The position numbers were made by a program, and so were the translations under genes. Under the pieces are notes generated by a model, which saw only the letters and a list, made by a program, of their open reading frames with translations, did no database searches and was not told the origin of the DNA. Below, in pieces: positions 1-5,914 of a DNA stretch of 6,164 bases. The stretch spans positions 1 through 6,164 of the forward strand of contig JALHUG010000189.1 in assembly GCA_022866185.1 (NCBI GenBank), written 5' to 3'. Source of the DNA: Dehalococcoidia bacterium (GTDB lineage Bacteria > Chloroflexota > Dehalococcoidia > SM23-28-2). Positions within the stretch are counted from its first letter, which is position 1. Each line of letters starts with the position of its first letter.

Positions 1-2271
1 ATTCTCGATGCCAACGGTCGGATCGTCCAGATCGTAAACAACTACGCAAAGATCAGCTTCAACTTCGGCCCAACGCTTCTGCCGTGGCTGGAAGAGAACG
101 CGCCCGACGTATACAAGGCGATCCTTGCGGCCGACCAGGAGAGCCAGCAAACCTTTTCGGGCCACGGCTCGGCCCTGGCCCAGGCGTACAATCACATGAT
201 CCTGCCTCTGGCCAACAGGCGTGACAAATACACGCAGGTGCTCTGGGGGATACGTGATTTCGAGCACCGCTTTGGTCGCAAGCCGGAGGGGATGTGGCTC
301 CCTGAAGCCGCCGTTGACCTGGAGGCCCTGGATATCCTAGCCGAGCTAGGCATTCAGTTCACCATCCTCGCCCCCCATCAGGCCAGTCGGGTTCACAGAG
401 TGGGCAGCCGCACGTGGTCTGACGTCAGCGGCGGGCGGGTTCACCTCACGCGGGCCTACACGCTGGACCTTGCGTCGGGCCGGCAGATCAACCTGTTCTT
501 CTACGATGGCCCCGTCTCCCGGGCTGTCGCCTTCGAGGGCCTGCTCGCGCGTGGCGAAGGCTTCGCCGAACGGCTGTTGGGGGCACTCTCCGAGACGGAG
601 AGGCGGCCGCAGCTCATCCACATAGCGACCGACGGCGAGACCTACGGTCATCACCACCGCTACGGCGACATGGCGCTGGCGTACGCTCTCCACTACATCC
701 AGTCCAACACCCTGGCCTGCCTGACAAACTCCGGGGAATACCTGGAGAGGCATCCTCCCGCTGATCTGGTGGAGATTATCGAGAACACATCCTGGGCCTG
801 CGCTCACGGGGTAGAGCGGTGGCGTAGCGACTGCGGCTGCAACACCGGGGGACACCCGGGATGGAACCAGGCCTGGCGTGCTCCGCTGCGGCAGGCTCTG
901 GACTGGCTTCGCGACGCGCTGGCCCCACGGTACGAGGAGCATGCACGCCAGCTCCTGAAAGACCCCTGGGAGGCGAGGAACGACTACATCGACGTCATGC
1001 TCGACCGATCGCGGGAGAACGTCGAGCGGTTCTTGAGGCGACACGCTGTGCGCGCCTTGAGTGAGGATGAGAAGGTTACGGCCCTTAAGCTCCTGGAGCT
1101 TCAGCGCCAAGCGATGCGCATGTACACGAGCTGCGGCTGGTTCTTCGATGACCTGGCGGGCATAGAGACCATCCAGGTGCTCCAGTACGCCGGACGCGCT
1201 GTCCAACTGGCAGAGGAGCTTTTCGGCGAGATACTGGAGCCTCGCTTCCTGGAGCTGCTCAAGCGGGCCAAGAGCAACATGCGGGAGCACAGGGACGGCC
1301 GCCGCATCTACGAGAAGCACGTGAGGCCGGCCAAGGTAGACCTTTGCCAGGTAGCCGCCCACTACGCCGTAACCGCTCTTTTTGAACCCTATAGCGAGAG
1401 GGCGAAGGTCTACTGTTACGACGTCGACCGCGACGATTATGAGATGGCGGAGACCGGCACGACGAAGCTGGCCGTGGGACGCGTGCGGGTCACCTCGGAG
1501 ATAACGAGGGAATCGGCGCTCCTGAGCTTCGGGGTTCTTCACTTCGGCGACCACAACCTAAGCGGTGGTGTGCGGCCGTTCCGCAGCGAGAAGGCCTATG
1601 GGCTGATGGTTGGACAGGTAACCGATGCCTTCTCAAAAGGCGACCTTCCCGCGGTCATCCGGCTGCTTGACAAGCACTTCCTGGAGCTCACCTACTCCTT
1701 GAGGTCGCTGTTCCGAGATGAGCAGCGGAGGGTCATGCACCGGATTCTGGAGTCGACTCTGGCTGAGGCGGAGGGTGTGTACCGCCAGCTCTACGAGCAC
1801 CACGCCCTGCTGATGCGCTTCCTTGTCGAGATTGGGGTTCCCCTACCCAAGGCCTTCCATGCAGCCGCCGAGTTTGTCCTCAACCTCGACCTGCGTCGGG
1901 CTTTCGAAGAAGAGGAGCCGGATCTGGATGAGGTGCGGGCCCATCTGGAAGCCGTGGCAGCTTGGCGTGTCGAGTTGGACACAGCCGGCCTCGGCTATGC
2001 CCTGGCGCAGACCATCGAGAGGCTGGCCGACCAATTCCGCGCCCAGCCCAGCGAACTCGCCTCTGTCCAGAGGCTCGAGACGGTGACGGGCCTGGCCCGC
2101 TCTCTGCCCTTCGAGATAAACCTGTTGAAAGCCCAGAACGTCCACTACGGGCTACTGAAGACGCTCTATCCCAAGTTGAAAGGGCGGGCCGCGAAAGGCG
2201 ATAAGACAGCTCAGGCTTGGATCAGCCACTTCGTTGCCCTGGGGGAAGAGCTCCGCGTATTCGTTGAATAG
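1..2271 (+). CDS. GH57-family glycoside hydrolase with DUF3536 C-terminal domain, 5'-truncated
   Basis: The frame is open from base 1, so the gene begins off the left edge; the ATG at 196 is internal. The 756 visible residues start inside the GH57 barrel with the family block YAKISFNFGPTLL, which precedes that ATG and argues against a start there. Further conserved blocks are GHGSALAQAYNHMILPLANR, the MWLPE motif (Glu about visible residue 102, the position of the GH57 catalytic nucleophile), ATDGETYGHHH (Asp about 211, the likely acid/base region) and the CAHGVERWRSDCGCNTGG segment typical of DUF3536 proteins. The second half is the mostly helical DUF3536 region. GH57 enzymes act on alpha-glucans (amylases, branching enzymes, 4-alpha-glucanotransferases), but the reaction of the DUF3536 subgroup is not assigned as far as I know. 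I see no signal for export in the visible part. The gene converges on otsA, with a repeat between them. Family assignment is firm; substrate is unknown. Confidence 0.93.
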   Translation: MLDANGRIVQIVNNYAKISFNFGPTLLPWLEENAPDVYKAILAADQESQQTFSGHGSALAQAYNHMILPLANRRDKYTQVLWGIRDFEHRFGRKPEGMWLPEAAVDLEALDILAELGIQFTILAPHQASRVHRVGSRTWSDVSGGRVHLTRAYTLDLASGRQINLFFYDGPVSRAVAFEGLLARGEGFAERLLGALSETERRPQLIHIATDGETYGHHHRYGDMALAYALHYIQSNTLACLTNSGEYLERHPPADLVEIIENTSWACAHGVERWRSDCGCNTGGHPGWNQAWRAPLRQALDWLRDALAPRYEEHARQLLKDPWEARNDYIDVMLDRSRENVERFLRRHAVRALSEDEKVTALKLLELQRQAMRMYTSCGWFFDDLAGIETIQVLQYAGRAVQLAEELFGEILEPRFLELLKRAKSNMREHRDGRRIYEKHVRPAKVDLCQVAAHYAVTALFEPYSERAKVYCYDVDRDDYEMAETGTTKLAVGRVRVTSEITRESALLSFGVLHFGDHNLSGGVRPFRSEKAYGLMVGQVTDAFSKGDLPAVIRLLDKHFLELTYSLRSLFRDEQRRVMHRILESTLAEAEGVYRQLYEHHALLMRFLVEIGVPLPKAFHAAAEFVLNLDLRRAFEEEEPDLDEVRAHLEAVAAWRVELDTAGLGYALAQTIERLADQFRAQPSELASVQRLETVTGLARSLPFEINLLKAQNVHYGLLKTLYPKLKGRAAKGDKTAQAWISHFVALGEELRVFVE

Positions 2272-2333
2272 ATAGCCCAGGGTGTCCTATCACCGAGCTG
2301 CGGCGACACGCGGGCGTTGTGCCATCTGGAGTG

Positions 2334-2398
2334 AGACCCTTCGCTTCGCTCAGGGTGACAAAATGGCCTGCAGTCATTCTGAGCGGAGCGAAGAATCT
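2334..2398. repeat. 26-position imperfect inverted repeat (dispersed palindrome type) between convergent genes
   Basis: Arms 2334-2359 and 2373-2398 flank a 13-nt loop. Read as plus-strand RNA, 24 of 26 positions pair (21 Watson-Crick and 3 G-U), with two adjacent C/A mismatches near the base. Each arm also has a short self-complementary end (CCCT/AGGG and ATTCT/AGAAT). The core CTGAGCG(G)AGCGAAG resembles a short repeat I recall as dispersed in many environmental bacterial genomes, including Chloroflexota; that is memory, not a search. It lies in the 223-bp gap between the converging GH57 and otsA genes, so it could end or stabilise both transcripts, although no T-run follows it. The rest of 2272-2494 shows no credible gene. 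Confidence 0.75.
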
Positions 2399-2427
2399 CA
2401 GCGTCGATCTGGGCGAAATGGCAAGGC

Positions 2428-2455
2428 TTGCTCTGAGCAGGACGAAGGATGCGTC
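2428..2455. repeat. degenerate third copy of the CTGAGC...ACGAAG repeat
   Basis: GCTCTGAGCAGGACGAAGGA repeats the right arm of the neighbouring inverted repeat (ATTCTGAGCGGAGCGAAGAA) with several substitutions and in the same orientation. This suggests a decayed extra copy or a nested insertion of the same dispersed element. Support is similarity by eye only. Confidence 0.4.
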
Positions 2456-2494
2456 GCCAGATCCTAGACACAGTGGCGGGAACGGAGCACGTGT

Positions 2495-4060
2495 CTATCT
2501 GGCAACGCTGGCTGTGGAGCGCACGCCCCGCTCCAAAGCGACGGACCGCACGTCCTCGAGCTGATTGCCCAGCCAGACGGCCAGGTCGTTCCGCCCAATC
2601 GTCTGCCTGAGACGGCTCGCGCGGGCTCGTCTCTCCGCCTCGGGCATGGACAGGGCAGAGGCTAGTGCCTCAGCCGTGCCCTCGATATCAGTGGGATCGA
2701 CTGACAGGGCGTGCTCGCCCAGCTCAGCGTGCGAACCGGCAGCGCGGGACAGGACCAGGACGCCGTCGCGCTCGTTGACGATGGGCCCCTCTTTGGAGAC
2801 AAGGTTCATGCCGTCGGCCAGGGAGTTGACCAAAAGGACATCATAGAGGCTCATCGCGGCCAGGGCCTGAGGATAGCTATTCTCATAGAGCAGCTCGATA
2901 GGCCGCCAGCCCGCCCGTTGATAGCGGGAGTTGATGTCGCGTATGGCCGTCAAGACTTCCTCTGTATAGCGGCGGTATTCAGGGATGCCTGTGCGAGAGG
3001 GAACCAGCAGGGCCAGGAACTTCACTTGGCCTATTAGCTCCGGATGCCGCTGCAGCAGCAAGTCGAAAGCCTTGAAGCCAGCCACGATGTTCTTGCTGGG
3101 GTCCACCCGGTCCACCCGCACGATGGTGTATCTCCCGCGGAGGGGTGCGAGCTTGTGCCTGTAGGCCTCAACCTCTGGCGACGCCATTCTTCGCCCCAGC
3201 TCGGCGACATCCACCGAGATGGGATGGTGACGCACCTTCGTCAGGTGGCCGCTCAACCGGATGCTGGCTTCGTCGGGGTCGAACCTAACCTCTGCCCCCG
3301 CGACGAATCTCTCGCAGGTGGCGAGGAAGTTGTGGGCTGAATCCGCTGTCTGAAAGCCGACCACGTCATTGGCCAGCAGGCCGCGGCAAATGTCTTCAGT
3401 GACGTCCCAGGGCAGTTGCTGCCAGGTCTCAGGCGGAGGCCAGGGGATGTGAATGAAGTGGGTCAGGATCGCCTCCGGCGCTTGAGCTCGGACATACAGG
3501 GGCGCCAGATAGAGATGGTAGTCGTGAAACATGACGCAGGGGGCGGTGTCGGCCATCTGCAGTTCGGCTAGCACTGCCTCGGCGAAGCGTCGATTCACCG
3601 GCACATAGCCTTGCTCCCAGGCTTCTTGTATGTCGTGCCACAGGCTGGGCCGTTCGAGCCGTTTCCAGAGAGAGTGCTGCAAGAACCACAGCACTGGATT
3701 GCTCACCAGGTTGTAGTATCGCTCGTAGACGCCGTCGGGCACGACGACAAAGCGCACCCGCCAAGGATGTTCTTCGGAGTCCCCGCCAATGATGTTGTCT
3801 TCGGACCTTTGGGCCACTTGGCGGTCAGCGTCGGTCATCGCGCTGGCCACCCAGGTCACGGGGGCGTAGCGAGCAGCCGCGGACAGGGCGACGGCTACGC
3901 CGCCGCTTCCGTAGCAGGCCTGGCTCTCATGGTCATCGCCCCCACCGGCGCGATACTCTATGGGCCCTCTATTGCTGACCAGGATGAGGCGCTTGTCTGC
4001 GAGCACTTGCTGGCCAAGCTCGCCCAGGTTCTTGGGGTTATTGGAGTAGGGGCTGCGCAT
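2495..4060 (-). CDS. otsA: trehalose-6-phosphate synthase (GT20 family)
   Basis: 521 aa, cytosolic. It should transfer glucose from a nucleotide donor (UDP-glucose in E. coli OtsA) to glucose-6-phosphate, giving trehalose-6-phosphate, an osmolyte precursor. Active-site residues match E. coli OtsA with near-identical spacing: R31 in SNRGP (R9), Y116 and W125 in YYN...LW (Y76, W85), D180 in HDYHL (D130), H204 in HIPWP (H154), R318 and K323 in RVDPSK (R262, K267), R356 (R300), and D416-E424 in DGMNLVSKE (D361-E369). It is a lone GT20 domain with about 20 extra N-terminal residues and an insertion after SNRGP; no phosphatase domain is fused. The ATG is the first possible start, because an in-frame TAG lies four codons upstream; GGGAGG sits 12 nt before it. 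The preceding small gene overlaps it by 23 nt, and both lie downstream of the c-di-AMP riboswitch. A related GT20 activity such as glucosylglycerol-phosphate synthase cannot be fully excluded. Confidence 0.93.
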   Translation of the reverse strand: MRSPYSNNPKNLGELGQQVLADKRLILVSNRGPIEYRAGGGDDHESQACYGSGGVAVALSAAARYAPVTWVASAMTDADRQVAQRSEDNIIGGDSEEHPWRVRFVVVPDGVYERYYNLVSNPVLWFLQHSLWKRLERPSLWHDIQEAWEQGYVPVNRRFAEAVLAELQMADTAPCVMFHDYHLYLAPLYVRAQAPEAILTHFIHIPWPPPETWQQLPWDVTEDICRGLLANDVVGFQTADSAHNFLATCERFVAGAEVRFDPDEASIRLSGHLTKVRHHPISVDVAELGRRMASPEVEAYRHKLAPLRGRYTIVRVDRVDPSKNIVAGFKAFDLLLQRHPELIGQVKFLALLVPSRTGIPEYRRYTEEVLTAIRDINSRYQRAGWRPIELLYENSYPQALAAMSLYDVLLVNSLADGMNLVSKEGPIVNERDGVLVLSRAAGSHAELGEHALSVDPTDIEGTAEALASALSMPEAERRARASRLRQTIGRNDLAVWLGNQLEDVRSVALERGVRSTASVAR

Positions 4061-4385
4061 GACGATGGTCTACCTCCCGTTGAACGCACTTTCTTGAACC
4101 GGCCTGGGCAGCGGTGTTATCGCTCCCTGGTTGCTCCTCCTTGTGTTGGATGAAGGCCTCGAGGACTTTCTTCGTCCTGGGCTGCCTCTCCAGCACAGAG
4201 GTCAAATTGTCCCGCATCGACCACAGCTCATCGATCGGGAACTGCAATGCGTATCGCAACGGGTCACCTTCAGGGAGAACGGCGACGACCTCGTTATCTC
4301 TCAGGATCACCGTCTCTCCCAACTTCCCCTGAAAAGCGGCGGGGTCACTACGGCGGCGGATCTCTTGCCGCACCCTAGCAGGCAT
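4038..4385 (-). CDS. unrecognised 115-aa protein, first gene of the riboswitch-otsA operon
   Basis: I do not recognise this family. The chosen ATG follows GAGGAGG with a 5-nt gap; the frame extends upstream to an ATG at 4568, but that would run through leader RNA and lacks a comparable ribosome binding site. The protein is soluble and charged, with no signal peptide or membrane segment. Residues 1-20 are basic; 21-40 look like two beta strands around a turn (GETVILRDNEVVAVLPEG); 43-82 look helical (YALQFPIDELWSMRDNLTSVLE...). Residues 83-115 are low-complexity and overlap the otsA start, so they may be poorly conserved. The GETVILRDNEVVAVLPEG stretch loosely recalls the Phd/YefM antitoxin strand-turn-strand, but no toxin gene is nearby, so I do not assign that. 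The 23-nt overlap with otsA suggests translational coupling and a role linked to trehalose synthesis or its control (inference). Confidence 0.82.
   Translation of the reverse strand: MPARVRQEIRRRSDPAAFQGKLGETVILRDNEVVAVLPEGDPLRYALQFPIDELWSMRDNLTSVLERQPRTKKVLEAFIQHKEEQPGSDNTAAQAGSRKCVQREVDHRHAQPLLQ
4073..4078 (-). promoter_or_regulatory. ribosome binding site of otsA inside the upstream gene
   Basis: GGGAGG lies 12 nt before the otsA ATG, within the last codons of the 115-aa gene. The spacing is longer than ideal, so efficient initiation may rely on ribosomes finishing the upstream gene, whose stop lies 20 nt inside otsA. Confidence 0.5.
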
Positions 4386-4390
4386 CGACA

Positions 4391-4397
4391 CCTCCTC
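4391..4397 (-). promoter_or_regulatory. strong ribosome binding site that sets the start of the 115-aa gene
   Basis: GAGGAGG with a 5-nt gap (TGTCG) to the ATG at 4385-4383. This near-perfect Shine-Dalgarno site is the reason for choosing the internal ATG over the ATG at 4568. Confidence 0.8.
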
Positions 4398-4425
4398 TGC
4401 TACGCCGTTACTGTCGTGGCATCTA

Positions 4426-4453
4426 TAACGACGCTCACCACTCTCAGTCGTTA
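4426..4453 (-). other. stem-loop in the leader, upstream of the 115-aa gene
   Basis: TAACGAC and GTCGTTA form a perfect 7-bp stem with a 14-nt loop about 40 nt before the start codon. It could affect leader stability or ribosome access; its function is unknown and it could be chance. Confidence 0.35.
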
Positions 4454-4497
4454 CGCTCTGCCCGCCGCAGACCTTTTCGAACCCTCTCGCTTGCCGC

Positions 4498-4515
4498 CTT
4501 CCGCAGAGGCGGAAG
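4498..4515 (-). other. small hairpin following the terminator-like hairpin
   Basis: CTTCCGC and GCGGAAG form a perfect 7-bp stem around a 4-nt loop, 14 nt after the 10-bp hairpin in the minus-strand transcript. It may be part of the expression platform of the riboswitch. No T-run follows it. Confidence 0.4.
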
Positions 4516-4529
4516 AGACACAGATAGTA

Positions 4530-4552
4530 CGCCCGAGGCATAGCCTCGGGCG
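4530..4552 (-). terminator. candidate intrinsic terminator hairpin of the c-di-AMP riboswitch
   Basis: CGCCCGAGGC and GCCTCGGGCG form a perfect 10-bp GC-rich stem with a 3-nt loop, 21 nt downstream of the aptamer in the minus-strand transcript. The following TACTATCTGTGTCTCTT is U-rich but interrupted, so the terminator may be weak. The loop plus 3' arm (CTATGCCTC, 4535-4543) is exactly complementary to GAGGCATAG at 4568-4576, which would form an alternative antiterminator helix. This is the expected layout of an attenuating expression platform. Confidence 0.65.
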
Positions 4553-4573
4553 CATTCAGTGTCGGCACTATGC

Positions 4574-4700
4574 CTCTTTCAGTGGCTTACGGGGTTAGCT
4601 GACGGGTTCGGGTTGAAAGAGCTGCTACCCTACCTGCTAACCGCAGGATTCACCCCACGGGTTGGGTCCCCCGTTCCCCTCTCGGGAATTCAGCCCTAAT
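4574..4700 (-). promoter_or_regulatory. c-di-AMP riboswitch (ydaO/yuaA leader)
   Basis: Read on the minus strand, all signature blocks of the ydaO/yuaA aptamer occur in order: GGCTGAAT (P1 5' strand and start of P2), a TTCCC-GAGA-GGGGAA stem-loop (4674-4688), GGGGGACCCA (4663-4672), GGGGTGAATCC (4646-4656), GGTAGGG (4628-4634), then GAACCCGTCAGCTAACC (4593-4609) followed by CCGTAAGCC. These match the B. subtilis and Thermoanaerobacter versions as I remember them. GGCT (4692-4695) pairs with AGCC (4584-4587) as P1. The variable hairpin loop CTCTTTCA (4614-4621) is exactly complementary to TGAAAGAG (4574-4581), matching the known pseudoknot with the aptamer's 3' end. The class binds cyclic di-AMP and usually turns genes off; targets include potassium transport, cell-wall and osmolyte genes. 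Here it precedes the 115-aa gene and otsA. Confidence 0.95.
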
Positions 4701-4722
4701 CACTTGCTATTCTTCTCTTAAC

Positions 4723-4784
4723 AGCACCATCCTCGCCGGCTGGCGGAGCCATCCTGCTCCGGTTTTGCCGTGTTAGCTGGTGCT
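4723..4784 (-). other. long stem-loop just upstream of the aptamer
   Basis: AGCACCA (4778-4784) and TGGTGCT (4723-4729) form a 7-bp outer stem. Inside it, CGGAGC (4756-4761) and GCTCCG (4744-4749) form a 6-bp hairpin with a 6-nt loop. It lies on the riboswitch transcript and ends 28 nt before P1. There is no U-tract, so it does not look like an htpX terminator. Confidence 0.4.
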
Positions 4785-4792
4785 CCTTCTCC

Positions 4793-4824
4793 TCCTTCGT
4801 GTCTGGGGGCGAGTCCCACAAGGA
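4793..4824 (-). other. bulged hairpin in the leader
   Basis: TCCTTGTG (4817-4824) pairs with CAC-g-AAGGA (4793-4801), giving 8 bp with one bulged base. It is followed by the purine-rich GAAGGAGGAGAAGGAG, which looks like a ribosome binding site but has no start codon at a usable distance. Confidence 0.35.
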
Positions 4825-4915
4825 ACGGCTGGCAGCCCAGGCGTTTGCTCGGAGCTATGCAGCTACCTCGCGGCCCCACCACCAGTGTCTGGGGATCGGT
4901 TTCAAATGCCCATCT

Positions 4916-4944
4916 ATGATACACCGCCGCGGGAAAATTGTCAA
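4916..4944 (-). promoter_or_regulatory. sigma-70-type promoter of the riboswitch-otsA operon
   Basis: TTGACA (4939-4944) is a perfect -35 box; 17 bp further on lies TATCAT (4916-4921), one mismatch from the -10 consensus. Transcription would start near 4909 and give a leader of about 525 nt containing the aptamer. The promoter sits 32 bp past the htpX stop, so the operon can be expressed independently of lemA-htpX. Confidence 0.8.
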
Positions 4945-4975
4945 ACCCCAGAATCGGCCGCTGAGGGGAATCTCC

Positions 4976-5902
4976 TCACGCCATGGCCCGCAACAGCCGG
5001 ATGCGCTCCTCCACAGGCGGGTGCGTGGAGAACAGGTTGTTGAGGAAGCTCTGGTGCTCGCGGAGGGGGTTGTTAATGTAGAGGTGGGCGGTCGCCTTGT
5101 TGGCCACCTCCAGCGGGTCCGGGTCGGCGGATATCTTCTCCAGAGCGCGGGCTAGGCCCTCCGGATAGCGGGTAAGCAGCGCCCCGGAGGCGTCGGCTAG
5201 GAACTCCCGCTGGCGGGAGATGGCGAAGCGAATGAGCTGGGCGACGATAGGGGTGAGGATGACTGCTAGCAGGGCGACGGCGTAAATGATCAGCACCGCG
5301 GCGCCGCCACCACGGTCCCGATTGCCGGAGCGGCGTCCAGCACCGAAGAAGGTGAGGCGCAGGGCAAAGTCAGCCATCAGCGCCGCCAGGCCGACCAGAA
5401 CCACGACGACGGTCATCACCCGCGTGTCGTAGTTGCCGATGTGGGAGAGCTCATGGGCGATGACCCCCTCCAGCTCCAGTTTGTCAAGCTTCTGGAGGAG
5501 GCCGCGGGTGACGGCGATGGCCGCATGATCGGGGTCGCGGCCGGTGGCGAAGGCGTTGGGGGAGCCGTCCTCGATGACGTACACCTTAGGCATCGGCAGG
5601 CCAGCGCCGATGCACAGGTTCTCCACCGTGCGGTACAGCTCCGGCTCTTCTTCCTTCGTCACCTCGTGTGCCTGGGAGATGGCCAGCGCCATCGACGATG
5701 AGGCGTAGTAGCTTACCAGGGCGATGATCAGGAAGGGGATGATGAGCAGGGGGGCGAAGGGGTACGGCAGCCCCAAGACGATCCCCATGGCAATCGATGC
5801 GCCTGCCAGCAGCGCCACGAAGAGGAACAGCAGCAGGAATGTGTTCCTGCGGTTGCGGTCGATGCGGTCGTAGAGGAGGATGGGCCGTTCGGTATCAGCC
5901 AA
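4976..5902 (-). CDS. htpX: HtpX-type M48 zinc metalloprotease, integral membrane
   Basis: 308 aa, the usual size of HtpX. It degrades damaged or misassembled membrane proteins, with its active site facing the cytosol. Two N-terminal membrane segments (about 22-44 and 47-67) are followed by the zinc motif HELSH (H150, E151, H154), two further hydrophobic stretches (about 162-182 and 201-227) and REFLAD, where E233 should be the third zinc ligand. SPNAFATG (114-121) and the C-terminal STHPP (292-296) are also family hallmarks, so the enzyme looks intact. The start codon is TTG: an in-frame TAG lies four codons before it, and the first internal ATG (residue 39) would remove most of the first membrane segment. 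AGAGGG 8 nt upstream serves as ribosome binding site. The gene follows lemA by 12 nt, a common pairing in bacteria. Confidence 0.95.
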   Translation of the reverse strand: MADTERPILLYDRIDRNRRNTFLLLFLFVALLAGASIAMGIVLGLPYPFAPLLIIPFLIIALVSYYASSSMALAISQAHEVTKEEEPELYRTVENLCIGAGLPMPKVYVIEDGSPNAFATGRDPDHAAIAVTRGLLQKLDKLELEGVIAHELSHIGNYDTRVMTVVVVLVGLAALMADFALRLTFFGAGRRSGNRDRGGGAAVLIIYAVALLAVILTPIVAQLIRFAISRQREFLADASGALLTRYPEGLARALEKISADPDPLEVANKATAHLYINNPLREHQSFLNNLFSTHPPVEERIRLLRAMA

Positions 5903-5914
5903 CGTAGCAGCCCT

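Larger units (their letters stand above)
4705..4909 (-). other. transcribed, structured leader between promoter and aptamer
   Basis: About 200 nt lie between the inferred transcription start (about 4909) and the aptamer, with no recognisable gene or known RNA family. Several local stems can be drawn: CCCCA/TGGGG near the 5' end, a bulged GG(T)AGCT/AGCTCC hairpin with a GCAT loop, and two stronger ones listed separately. The block may insulate or modulate the riboswitch, or may be an unnamed RNA element; nothing in the sequence decides this. Confidence 0.45.

Noticed and set aside
346..1554. 402-codon open frame on the minus strand
   Set aside because: It lies antisense to conserved GH57 motifs and has no recognisable domain; long antisense frames are common in GC-rich DNA.
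2282..2564. Short plus- and minus-strand frames across the convergent gap
   Set aside because: They read through the palindromic repeat and into otsA; the peptides are repeat translations (SLRVT, SERSEES) and not genes.
4386..4568. N-terminal extension of the 115-aa gene to an ATG at 4568
   Set aside because: The extension would translate through the terminator hairpin and leader; the internal ATG has a near-perfect ribosome binding site.
3611..4598. Plus-strand frames of 180 and 155 codons
   Set aside because: They run antisense to otsA, the 115-aa gene and the leader RNA; their peptides show no family features.
4530..4700. IS200/IS605 end or omega-RNA-like structure
   Set aside because: The hairpin and conserved GTCAGCTAACC first suggested a transposon end, but the full block order matches the c-di-AMP aptamer, and there is no TnpA or TnpB gene.
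4799..4894. 10-nt direct repeat GTGTCTGGGG at 4799-4808 and 4885-4894
   Set aside because: Only two short copies with unrelated flanks; they are partly accounted for by different local stems and are likely chance.
4962..4978. TGAGG/CCTCA hairpin at the htpX stop codon as a terminator
   Set aside because: The stem is only 5 bp and no U-run follows, so I cannot support a terminator.
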